Made by a program: the position numbers and the translations under genes. Positions 1-10,580 of a DNA stretch of 64,000 nt are shown here, one piece after another. The stretch's first letter is position 1. Each line of letters opens with the position of its first letter. Source of the stretch: Forsythia viridissima (lineage: Eukaryota; Streptophyta; Magnoliopsida; Lamiales; Oleaceae); assembly GCA_030279155.1 (NCBI GenBank), contig CM059040.1:18112067-18176066 (forward strand), read 5' to 3'. Under the pieces are notes generated by a model. The model was not told the origin of the DNA. It saw nothing but the letters and a program-made list of their open reading frames with translations, and searched no databases.

Positions 1-1491
1 GAAAAATCCTATATTTAAAAAATCGTCCAAAAATCAATTGATCCATCCGATTTTATATAATCTGTTGAATCGTTCTCGATTTTATTGATTTTAAAAATCA
101 ATTCTTTCCGCAATTAATTGTAATTGACTATTAAAATTCATCTTTTTCCTCGTACGAAAATGAAAAACCAAAAAAAAAAAAAAATTGAGCAATTTTTGTG
201 ATTTCTATAAGCTTATTTTTTATTTTTAAAATTTTTTTTTATAACTTTTTAAAAATTATCGGGTCAATTCCAGTTTGACATTTTGACTTTTGACCTTCCT
301 CTTTTTTGGATCGATGTCCAAATCGATTTTTAAAACATTGCTTATAATAGTTTGAGGGGTGAAATTTTTCTAAAGAAAAAAAAATACATAGAGTCGAATG
401 TTTATTTAGTTGGATAATAATAATATATTTAACGAATTTTTCATGTTACATTATATTTTCTATTAATTATGTCGATATGTTTATTAATTTAAGGGCGAAA
501 GGTAGAAAATAACTAAGATTAAATAAAAAAATTATTAACCATTATAGGAAAAAAGTTGGACGATCAAAATAAAATAATGATACGAGCTTGGCGATTGATA
601 GTGTTTTTAACTCGAAGTAGAAAGAACAGAGGGGCAAATATGTCCTAATACAGGCAACCAATAATTAAACTGCTGGCCCACCATGATATAAAGGACATAA
701 CGTGTCACTCCAGTGACCAAGACATGGGCCCACAGTACCCACGACACTGGTTTGAAGGCCACGTGTTGATTCAGTCCCCCATCGTTGGTGATGACTCGAT
801 GGTTAGATGACGGCGCTACACCGTCAAGTTACGGCGCTGTCGAGCATTAGGTGGCAGCTTGGATCGATTTCTTCTCCACAAGGAGCAAGACGACACCGCA
901 CGGCGGCACGGGTCTTAAAACGGCCATCCACGCGTCAAAAGGTTAATTATTGGTGTCACTAAGTTTTTTCCTTTTTTATTATTTTTTTTACGGCCCAAAC
1001 TTAAAATGAATAAAATTTTCTATGACCTGCTCAGCACTTCGTAAAATATAAATAAATAATATAATTTATTATTCTTTTAATTTGTACGTACTTACGTGGC
1101 AGATTTTTGTGAATATTAAATTGAACATTCACGTGATAACATGTGAAGGAGGGGACCTAAGTAAATATATTATTATTTTGTTTGGCTAAATTTAAATTTA
1201 AATTTAAACTGATCAAATATATTTTTTATAAATATATTTTGTAGATTTATAAATTACTACTTGTTTATTATTCACATTTTATAAAATTTATAATTTTTAA
1301 ATACTTAAAAATTAATTTCAATACTGTTAAATATGCACTATAACTTTTTATCCATGTCGTTGCTATATAATGCTATCTCACCAAATAATTGCTACCATGT
1401 TTGGATTGGCTCATAAACTTACTTATAAGAAGGCGAGAGAAAAAATCATTCTCTAAGGGCCTATTTGTACATGATCAACAGTTAAAGATAA
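1..1491. other. Intergenic AT-rich sequence
   Basis: No gene is recognisable. Most of it is A/T-rich with homopolymer runs. Positions about 640-950 are distinctly richer in G+C and contain a G-box-like CCACGTG near 760 and several repeated CGGCGC/CCGTC words; this could be the edge of a promoter or an old gene fragment, but no open frame supports a protein. Confidence 0.5.
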
Positions 1492-1500
1492 TAGATATAA

Positions 1501-1953
1501 GGGTAATTATATTCACATCACGATTTTTGTTATCTACATCATATTTTAATTGCAATGAAGGTTCTTCAACCTTTGACATTTTGACACTTATGTTTCTAAC
1601 TTTTTTCGTCGTATTTTTAATTGATTTTTACATCTCGTACATCTCTAATGAAAACTTTGTCTAAATATTCTGCTAATGTGTATTGAAATGAGGAAAAAAT
1701 ATTTTTTTCAAACATTTGTTTTGTTATTTATTTTGTTTATTTGAAAATATGAGAGGCGGACAAATCTTTTTATGACAGTCTGATTAACTTTTTGGACAGA
1801 AATCATCATTAAATGCAAATTAATAGGTTGTTGATAAGAATGTGATAAAAAAAATTAAGGACATAAATGTAAAAATAAACAATAGTTTAAAACTTTTATT
1901 GCAATTAAAATGTGGTGCGGTAAAGAAATAGTGTAGTGTGAATATAATTCTCC
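1501..1953. mobile_element. Non-autonomous MULE (MITE-like), 453 bp
   Basis: The ends are inverted repeats: the left end starts GGGTAATTATATTCACA and the right end, read on the other strand, starts GGAGAATTATATTCACA; the inner TIR includes a shared TTTTAATTGCAAT. Exact 9-bp target duplication TAGATATAA lies at 1492-1500 and 1954-1962. A 9-bp duplication is the Mutator superfamily hallmark. No transposase is encoded. It is related to the element at 2782-3255. Confidence 0.8.
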
Positions 1954-2173
1954 TAGATATAATTTGTTTTTTCTATTTAGGTAGAATTTATGTTCGAATA
2001 CACTTTTATTCAGATAAACAATTTAACCAAAAATAAAGATAAGTTTGTCATCGAAAAGAGGATGACAAATTTTTTTATACATAAAATAATTCACTCATTT
2101 TTTTTATTTTTTTTTAAAAGACAAACGTACTCTTTAATATATTAAACAAATCTTTTTTGAAGATTAATACATT

Positions 2174-2642
2174 TAAGGATGGTAAAAAAATCCGCCCTGT
2201 CTCGGACTGCCTCGTCCCGCTTATTCGAGTAATAGAGACGAATTCATGGCAGAATTTTTCGCCCTACCAAAGTTGCGAGACGGGTCTGGGACAGCCCCGT
2301 CCCGCCCCGCGACCCGTCCTATTAAATTTTTTTTTTGTTTGTAAAATCATAAAATAAAATAGAAATTAATTTTTTTTTAGAAATTGACTAAAGAATAATC
2401 GAACCTAGATTGAAGTTATATACTACAAATCTCAACAACTGCACCACAATCTCAATCTTGAATTTTTTTTTTTTTTTGCTACAACTATTTTTAAAAAATT
2501 TATTTTTTTGTAATTATTTCTTTTGTTTTACAAAAAAAAAAAAACTAAAAAAAATTTGTGAAGCGGTTGGCGGGTCAAAAGATTGTCCTGCATCGTGGGC
2601 CGTGGGGCCTGCCCAGCCGAACCCGCCTCATTGACATCTCTA
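2174..2642. mobile_element. Non-autonomous hAT element, 469 bp, GC-rich ends
   Basis: It starts TAAGGATGG and ends CATCTCTA, short imperfect inverted termini of the hAT type. The flanks AATACATT (2166-2173) and AATACGTT (2643-2650) are an 8-bp target duplication with one mismatch, which is the hAT size. Both ends are rich in CCCGCC/GGCGGG words while the middle is AT-rich with long T and A runs. It is a relative of 3542-4013. Confidence 0.75.
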
Positions 2643-2781
2643 AATACGTTAAGATACTCGTCGCCGTCCCCTGTCACTCCACTTTTTTTCTCTCTTATAG
2701 TTTTTTTTATTTACATTTTTTGTTTAATTAACAATTAGGGTATAATTGTCTTTTTACATAAAAAAAATTGATTTTTTTTAT

Positions 2782-3255
2782 AACTAAATATATTCACACC
2801 ACATTTTTCTATAGTTGCACTACAATTAAATTGCATAAAAAGTTCATAACCTTTACTTATTATTGTTTTTATGTCCCTAATATTTTTTTATTTTTTCATC
2901 ATATTTTTATCATCAACCTTCTATTAATTAGTATATATTATCTCTGATAATGGTTCGAGTCCAAAATTTTCATTAAGAAAGAACAAAAAGACTCATATTC
3001 CTCTATTATTGTTAAATAAGTAAAAAAATAATTAAATAAAAAATTTTGATTAAACATTTGTCCATTATTTTAAATGCACTAATATAATGTTTAGAGAAAA
3101 ATCATTAGTAAATGTGTAATGGAATGTTAAATATAAGAATCTGATGGGAAAAAAATATGAAGGACATAAATGTGACAATAAATAAAAATTAAAGACTTTT
3201 ATACAATTAAAATGTAGTGCATTTATAATAAAATATGGTGTAAATATAACTACTC
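2782..3255. mobile_element. Non-autonomous MULE (MITE-like), 474 bp
   Basis: The inverted ends share ATATTCACACC-type sequence and, further in, a TGCACTACA...AATTG block. An exact 9-bp direct duplication TTTTTTTAT flanks it at 2773-2781 and 3256-3264; this is low complexity, so it is weaker evidence than the one at 1501-1953. The TIRs align with those of 1501-1953, so both are one family. Confidence 0.7.
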
Positions 3256-3541
3256 TTTTTTTATTCTTATACTTAGTTGAATCAAACAGGATAATAATAA
3301 ATATACTATCTGGATGGCTATTAAATACATATAACTTTTATCTAGATAAACAATTTTATCCACAAATAAAACATGTTAAGTGTTAAGTGTATGTTTATTA
3401 TAGAGTATTGAATAAAATTGTATAAATAAATAAATAAATAAAATTTTTAATTTATTTATTCACTTTTCATAATTATTTATTCAAAAAAGATATAGAAAAT
3501 GGCAACACAAGAATGAATAATCTAACGGGTTTTGGGGGGAG

Positions 3542-4013
3542 TAGGGATGGAAAAAAAAACCGCGCCCCGCCTCGCCCTGCCCCGCCCCGCCCCGCCCCGC
3601 CGGATAAGGGGGACGGGTTTGGAGAAGAATTTTCTGCCCTGCTGTGGGTCCAGGACGGGTCCGAGGCAGCCCCGCCTCTCCAATTTTTTTTTTTAAAAAA
3701 AAAATCATAAAATAGAATAGAAATTATAGTTTTCACTACAAATAGACTAAAGAATATTCTAACTCGGGTTGAAACTTGTAAACTACCAATCTTAACCACT
3801 ACACCATAACCTCAATCTTAGAATTTTTTTTGTTTTGTTTGGTACAAATATATAAAAAAAAAATTTATTTCTTTTTTTTTTAATTATTTTTTCAGTTTAT
3901 TAAAAAAAATCTAACTGGGGTAGTTGGCGGGTAGAAGGGCCGCCCCGCCCCGCGAATTCGCGGGTCGCAGGGCGGGGCCGACCCGCCCCGGACCCGCACT
4001 ATTGTCATCCCTA
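3542..4013. mobile_element. Non-autonomous hAT element, 472 bp
   Basis: It begins TAGGGATGG and ends CATCCCTA, a clear hAT-type terminal inverted repeat. Flanks GGGGGGAG (3534-3541) and GGAGGGAG (4014-4021) are an 8-bp duplication with one difference. The subterminal regions hold tandem CCCCGCC and, at the other end, CGGGGC-type words that could pair into a strong hairpin. Reading frames through these GC-rich runs are not genes. Confidence 0.8.
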
Positions 4014-4233
4014 GGAGGGAGGGGCCTGGACATGACGGGATTTGTTGGAATGGGTGTGGCCCTCTCCCTTATATTAAATTTTGAGTTTCATCTTAAAAAT
4101 TTAAGAACAATAGTTCAAACGTTTATTTATTGTTTATTGATTTTATCTTTAATTAATGTGACTTTTGAGTTGAGAGATTTATCTTTAACGTGTTTTCACT
4201 AGATGGTGGCTCGTTTAAACACATCAATCTTAG

Positions 4234-4600
4234 AATCTAAATGTTCGCTTGAATTTTAAATAAATTGAATTGTTCGTTTAAATTTAATGGACTCTTATAT
4301 TATATTAAGACTTGATGTTCTAATCTTAAAATTTATGTGCTTGACCTTGGTTGGATCGAAGTGCTATCTAATACCATATTTTATTTTAAAAAGTCAATCT
4401 TATTAAGAAGATTAGTCAAATACATTATCTTGCAAGATGGTGTCTTATTTCAGAATACTAATCTCAGAATTTGTGTGTTCGTTTGAGTTTTAAATGGATC
4501 ATATTGCTAGTTTAAACTTAATGGACTCTGATAACATATTAAAATTAGAGTTCCATCTTAAAAGTTCAATATTATTTAGAAAAATTGTTTAAATTCTTAT
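4234..4600 (-). repeat. TRIM/LTR-like dispersed repeat, reverse copy
   Basis: Read on the minus strand this matches the family seen at 4730-5045, 17165-17624 and 19041-19204: a stretch ending in a TTATCAGAGTCCATTAAG-like word, then sequence alternating 'gagcaatccgatcc' and 'ggattc/attggt' type words. TATCAGAG recalls the initiator-Met tRNA primer-binding complement of LTR elements. Boundaries are approximate. Confidence 0.45.
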
Positions 4601-4729
4601 ATATTAATTAATAGTTCAATACCTGACCGAGGTAGGATATATATTTGTTCCAATCCCTCCACTTCATTGGTTTATCCTCTCGTACAATTGTTGGTCACTA
4701 TTAAGTATTAAGTAATAAACTTCACATCG

Positions 4730-5045
4730 ATTAAATACTAAAATATTAATCAATATATAAGGACTTGTGCTATTTTTCTTAATAAGATTGACCTTTTAAA
4801 ATAGAACTTCAAGTTTTAATATAGTATTAAGGTCCATTAAACTCCAATGAGCATTTCGATCCAACTAAGAGTATACGGATTTCAAAATTGGTATTCTCAA
4901 AAGAACAACCATATTGTATGGCATGTTAAAAGGATAAATCTCACATTGGTTAATTACTAAAATATTAACCAATATATAAGGGATTGTACTACTTCTCTTA
5001 ACAATGTTGATCTTTTAATATTGAATCTCAATTCTTAATAATCAT
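4730..5045 (+). repeat. TRIM/LTR-like dispersed repeat, forward copies
   Basis: Two imperfect copies in the forward direction (about 4730-4915 and 4930-5045) each contain ATTAACCAATATATAAGG followed by a pyrimidine-rich 'tactt-ctctta' block and 'gttgaccttttaa'. Together with 4234-4600 they form an inverted arrangement. The family resembles small LTR elements (TRIMs) but no complete two-LTR structure was found. Confidence 0.45.
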
Positions 5046-6149
5046 CTTTTGTATTTCACTCAATATCCATCATGACAGCTCATCTAGTCGGCTTGGAAAA
5101 CTGTGTGACACGGAGGGCATGAGTGGGGGTAATTGATGTCCGTTTTCTTCCAACAACAATATAATCTTGATACTTACTAGGAGTATGTTTGCTAGTGTAT
5201 ATAAGCACTTATAAATTGGTTAAATATTATTTTTATCTACACGTTTTGTAGGATCTACAACTTTTACCTATTTTTTATCCACATATTTTATACGACCCAC
5301 TACATATAATCTACAAAAAAATTACCAAAAATACTCTCGGACCTGTACATTTTATGGCCTGTCAGCATTAGATGAGATGACAAAAAGTAAAAATTATGTG
5401 ATTTTCAAATTATTTGTTGTGCAGGTGTTGTGCAGGCTGATTATTGAAATTATTTTAAATAGAAAAATAAAAATAAAATTAAATCTTATTATTATCAAAT
5501 AAAGAAATAATTAGTTATACATTCAACTAGATGTGTTACTGGTTACGACTTATTGTTTAGGAGGTAGTATCTCATTATTTATTGCTTTATTATTTATTTA
5601 TTCATTATTTTGCTTTAGCTCTTATGATTGGAGGTTAGGTTTTATACCCCCCTCCCATGTATTTTTTATGAGTTATTTATATATAGTTGGAGTATTCGAA
5701 TCTCTCATCCTTTTCTGGTAGAGCCTGACAATTACACTGGGGATGTCATGGTGTGTTGACTAAAAAAACCAGTATTGTTAGAGCACCTTCTTATTTAGAT
5801 CTATAGACCAGAAAAATTGATTAGTTATAATTATATTAGACGAGGATTACTGGATTAGTACGATGCTATGATACAAATAGTAGTTGAAAGCACACAAAAT
5901 TGCATTTTTTTCATTCGTATAAGATGCAGAATAATGAAGAAAATGATAGCTAAAAAACATATATTACAACTCTATACCGATCGAGGAGTCACACAGAAAC
6001 GAAATGTTGAAGAAGTTAGAAATTCTTTCGCCCGTTCGACTATTTCTATCTATGTGGTATTCATGGATTTCTCAATGCGAGAAATCAAAGATAAGATGAT
6101 CAAACAGACTCATTTTCGAATTCAATAAATTTCGTTGCATGGGCAAAGA
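5046..6149. other. Intergenic, downstream of the SMR gene
   Basis: Contains no recognised gene. An open frame at 5868-6128 has no familiar motif and probably lies in the 3' flank or 3' UTR of the minus-strand SMR gene. Confidence 0.4.
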
Positions 6150-6428
6150 TTATATCGAATTACAATTCCCTAGTGCATGCAAAAAGAAGACCTCAATATC
6201 AGGAGCAGCAAAAAACACAAAAGTTGATGGTTTTGATTTGCAGATTGCCGCAGCCATTCTTCTCTTCTTTGGTGCAGGCGGGCACAACACGATTTCGGGT
6301 ATTCTGAATCTCTTAGCCTTGGGTGTTGAACACTCATTCCCATTCAAATCTTCCACTTGAATCTGAGCCCTTGAACTGTAATGATCTTTTGAGCAATCAC
6401 AAGATGATAACTCCATTAAAACTACCAT
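6150..6428 (-). CDS. SIAMESE-RELATED (SMR) type cyclin-dependent kinase inhibitor
   Basis: A 92-residue intronless frame. Members of this plant family bind CDK-cyclin complexes in the nucleus, block mitotic entry and promote endoreduplication. Seen in order: CSTPK at residues 33-37, RIPE at 42-45, the CPPAPKK block at 49-55 followed by RR, and a C-terminal FFAAPDIEVFF at 72-82, which matches the FF..PDLE.FF cyclin-contact motif of the family. Length is within the usual 80-130 residues. The call rests on motif order and is strong. Start: Met1 (6426-6428) gives the longest frame, but Met5 (6414-6416) is possible, because a TATA-like word lies only ~30 bases upstream of Met1 and would leave almost no leader. 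It stands alone, with transposons on both sides. No frame damage is seen. Confidence 0.85.
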   Translation of the reverse strand: MVVLMELSSCDCSKDHYSSRAQIQVEDLNGNECSTPKAKRFRIPEIVLCPPAPKKRRMAAAICKSKPSTFVFFAAPDIEVFFLHALGNCNSI

Positions 6429-6864
6429 CTGTTTGTTCTCTGGTTCAAGAATCTGCTTATATATTTATGATCCCTACTTCTTATGTGTTGAATTTTATCC
6501 AAAGGAACAGTTGAAAAGGTGAATACACTTTTTATCAAATATCTTTGCTAATGTAAGCAGTGAGACCAGATTGAAATAAACCAAGTATATGAATCTAAGA
6601 TGAGGGATTAGTCTATTAGAAAGTTGGAAGGGCTAAGTCATATTTGAACTAAGATACAACAATAACACACCATTTTAACAACTGCTACACACTAAATAAT
6701 ATGCTACTTTTTCCAAAATCAAAACCAATTAATTATTTAGTGTACCATATGAAATTAATTATCCATATATCTTGTCTTTTGGGTCAACTTTCTGGCCTGT
6801 TTGTTTGAATTGAACAAAGGGTGACCCTTATGGGGTCTAAATATTTTGGGATATCATTTGGCCC
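6429..6864. other. Intergenic, 5' flank of the SMR gene
   Basis: Promoter-side sequence of the minus-strand SMR gene. Apart from the TATA-like word nothing specific is recognisable. Confidence 0.4.
6456..6469 (-). promoter_or_regulatory. TATA-box candidate of the SMR gene
   Basis: On the minus strand reads CATAAATATATAAG, ending ~28 bases before Met1. If used, transcription would start close to Met1, favouring Met5 as the initiator, or else another promoter is used. Confidence 0.35.
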
Positions 6865-7129
6865 AATGTAGAACATTACTCTTAATAACAGTCAAGCCCA
6901 TCTGTAGTTCACCTATAAACCCAAGTTGAGGGTAAGACAAGGGCACTCTATATATTGAAGAACCAGCAAAAGCTCATGTGAAGATTTTAACTTGGTATGC
7001 CTAGACGTAGAGGTGCAAAAGAGGACCTGGCCACCTAGGCGGCCCATGGCAGCCCGGTACAAGCCGTGCTGTGGACCAACCCACTTTTCTGCACGTGGTC
7101 ATGCACGGTAGGCACTCTTTTTTCTTAAA
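6865..7129 (+). repeat. Paralogous block, copy 1 (left part)
   Basis: Closely matches 18749-18945: shared phrases include AAGTTGAGGGTAAGACAAGG, AGCTCATGTGAAGATTTTAA and CCATGGCAGCCCGGTACAAG. In copy 1 the block continues only after the 10-kb element, at 17108 onward; in copy 2 the two parts are close together. Confidence 0.75.
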
Positions 7130-7414
7130 TAATAAAATGGGATAAATAGCTACAGTACTCTTTCTTTTTTTTTTTTTTTTGAAAAAAGTTGAAATATACC
7201 CTCAATTTGTACTTTTTAATTTTTACCCTTTTTTAATAATTCTGTTAACAATTTTACCTATAATTTTATAAGGATTGATTTGTAAATAACTAGACCTACC
7301 CCGCGCCCCAAGGCATCTGTACACCTACCCACACGCACAAACCCCCACACCCACCCACTTGCAACATGAAATCTCTTGCAACAGAAAGCAAAAATCTCTT
7401 TTCTAGAAATCTTC

Positions 7415-7590
7415 ATTTACCTTCAATTCCAAATCAAAATTTCTGTTAATATTTCTTCATCGCAGATCGAAATTTCTTCATCTTTAGTTCGAAATCAAAA
7501 TTTCTTCATCTCAGTTTAAGAATTTCTTCATCTTCAGTTCTAAATTTCTTCATCGCTGTTAATACAATCAAAATTTCTTCATCTCAATTT
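7415..7590 (+). repeat. Imperfect short repeats of an AAATTTCTTCATC word
   Basis: Six or more copies of an AATTTCTTCATC word at irregular spacing, separated by 'agttcgaaatc'-like words. It lies in the left arm of the 10-kb element, just before a short, A-rich open stretch (about 7610-7725, lysine/arginine-rich reading) that I do not recognise. Confidence 0.6.
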
Positions 7591-7599
7591 GAAAATGGT

Positions 7600-9180
7600 G
7601 AAGTAAAAAAGTCAATATGTTAATATTGAGCTTCAAATAGGCCTTAATTCCAAAAGGTCGAAGAGGAAGACATCTACATCTGGAAATAGAACGAAGAGGA
7701 GTAAACATTCGGAAGAAAACTTTTGAAGAACGAGAAAATGTTCGAAATGTATGTCTAATTTCTCTATTTTGTTGTTAGAATTTCCTATATTGTTCTACAT
7801 GTTTGAATGAGAACATGCTTGAAATTTATATCCGATTTTTCTATTTCTTTATTTTATATTTTATTGTTCGAATTTTTATAATGTACTCTAAGTGTTGGAA
7901 CGAGAACATGTTCGACATGCATGTCCTATTTAGCTTTTATTTATTTATTTTATAGTTCGAATTTCTTTAGTGTTCTAGATTGTGAAGATACTTTTTTTTT
8001 TTTTTTTTTTTTTTGCTATAATTTTTCTGTTTGCTATAATTTATCTATTTATGTTTGCTATATTATTCTAGATATTTCTATCTATAATTTCTACACTGTT
8101 CTATAATTTTTTATGCATATTGTGTAGTTATTTTTTATGCCTTTTGAGTTATCTACGAAATTCTTTGTCACGAGATTGAAGTTCAATTAGAGTCACACTG
8201 CTCCTTTTTAACTTCTGATGGGTCTCCATGTGCTGAATATGAAATTGTAAAGTAATTAGTAACATATATGTGTTACCATGTGTTACTATATGCTTTTTTA
8301 ATTGCATGTTGTATAGTGTTGGTTCATCTAGAATTACATGAAATTGAAAAAGTCATTAATAACATGTGTTACTATATGTATTACCATGTGCGTTAATATG
8401 TGCGTTTTTTATTGCATGTTTTATCGTGTTTTTCATCTTGAATTTGTGGCTTCAAAACATGAAATTGAAAAAGTTACCAATAACACGTGTTACTACCAAT
8501 TTTGAGTACTTTTTTAGAAAGAATTACTCATATAAACTGTTAAAACTCCATGATCTACGTTATGTAACCCATCTTTTAACCACGTGTTTCATAGTTTAAA
8601 TTTGGTAGCTGCAATATCATAAACTTCTATAACGAGTTTCATGGTAGCTACATTACTAAAAAAAGTTTTTGTAGCCTACCAGTGATGCTAGGTTCCTTTT
8701 TATATTTAAGCATGCATCTTGAGAAGTCTTGACCGAGTGACTTTCATCTTTTCTACTGTCAATGTTGTGTGTTAAATATTGTCGATAGCAGTTACATCTA
8801 TTTACAGAAGTCCAGTAACACAAGAAGACCCTAAGAGCCAAATTTACTTGGAAAGAAAATTAGAAGAATCTAGGTAATCATCTTTTTTTTTCAAAACATA
8901 TCTAAGGAATAATGTCGTGGACCTAAGTTGCCTCCTTCCAAATCTACTAGAAAATAGTAGAAAAATTCACTAACATTTTGGCAGGTAGTTGATGTTTGTT
9001 TCTTGAGCTAATTTGTTCATATACCTTCTTTTTTAAAAAAAAAAAATCAAATTATACACCATTTTCAATCTTATTAATATATATCTTAAAACAAAACAAA
9101 AAAACTTAAAGAAAAATACCTCTTTCAAAGAAAAATAACTTATTTTTTAAATGACAAATTGAAATATTGATTTTAAATGA
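7600..9180. other. Left arm of the 10-kb element, no gene recognised
   Basis: Mostly AT-rich with a long T run near 7990-8014. The words TGTTACCATGTGTTAC appear near 8270-8290, foreshadowing the satellite motif. Open frames (7921-8106, 8366-8599) are low-complexity and resemble no known protein. Confidence 0.4.
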
Positions 9181-10137
9181 AAATAATGTATTTTTAAAAA
9201 ATTTATAAAAGAGAGAAATGGTAAAATATTTATTTTAATGAAAAATGAAGAAGTAAAATATAGTAACAGATAGTAACATATATGTTACCCGTGTAAAAAT
9301 GTTGTTTTAAAATAAAAAAAATTGAAATATTAATTTTAAAGAAAAATAACGTATTTTTAAAATAATTATAAAATATTGATTTTATTGCAAATGAGCAAGT
9401 AACACTTAGTAACATATATGTTACTAGTATAAAAATATTTTTTTTAAATGAAAAATTGAAATATTTATTTTAAATGAAAATAATGTATTTTTAAAAAATT
9501 TAAAAAAAAGGTAAAATATTGATTTTAATGAAAAATGAAGAAGTAACATGCAATAACATATATGTTACTGTAACATATAGTAAGATATATGTTATCTATA
9601 TAAAAATGTTGTTTTAAAATTAAAACAATTGAAATATTAATTTTAAAGAAAAATAATGTATTTTTAAAATAATTATAAAGTATTGATTTTATTGCAAATG
9701 AGGAAGTAACACATAGTAATATATATGTTACTAGTATAGAAATGTTGTTTTAAATGAAAATTTGAAATATTGATTTTAAATGAAAATAATGTATTTTTAA
9801 GAATTTATAAAAATAGAGAAATGGTAAAATATTGATTTTAATGAAATATGAAGAAGTAACATATATGTTACCCGTGTAAAAATGTTGTTTTAAAATAAAA
9901 AAAAATTGAAATATTAATTTTAACGAAAAATAAAGTATTTTTATATAATTATAAAGTATTGATTTTATTGCAAATGAACAAGTAACACATAGTAACATAT
10001 ATGTTACTAATATAAAAATGTTGTTTTAAATGAAAATTTGATTTTAAATGAAAATAATTTATTTTTAAAAAATTAATAAAAATAGAGAAATGGTAAAATA
10101 TGATTTTAATTAAAAATGGGGAAGTAACATATAGTAA

Positions 10138-10164
10138 TATATATATATATATATATATATATAT
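10138..10164. repeat. (AT)n microsatellite inside the array
   Basis: A pure TA/AT run of about 26 bases that replaces a palindrome copy, apparently an expansion of its ATATAT core. Confidence 0.8.
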
Positions 10165-10580
10165 TACCCGTGTAAATATATATATCTTTTAAAATAAAAT
10201 AATTGAAATATTAATTTTAAAGAAAAATAACATATATCTTAAATAATTATAAAGTATTGATTTTATTGCAAATGAGCAAATAACACATAGTAACATATAT
10301 GTTATATGTTACTAGTATAAAAATGTTGTTTTTAAATGAAAAGAATGTATTTTTAAAAAATTTATAAAGAGAGAGAAATGATAAAATATTGATTTTAATG
10401 AAAAATGAGGAACTAACATATAGTAACATATATGTTACTATATAGAAACATACACGGGTAACATATATGTTACCCGTGTAAAAATGTTGTTTTAAAATAA
10501 AAAAATTAAAATATTAATTTTAAAGAAAAATAATGTATTTTTCAAATAATTATTAAATATTAATTTTATTGCAAATGAGC

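Noticed and set aside
640..950. GC-richer patch as a gene
   Set aside because: No open frame of useful length and no splice-site pattern; could only be called regulatory or relic sequence.
3473..3799. Proline/arginine-rich frames on both strands
   Set aside because: Produced by CCCCGCC repeats at the end of an hAT MITE.
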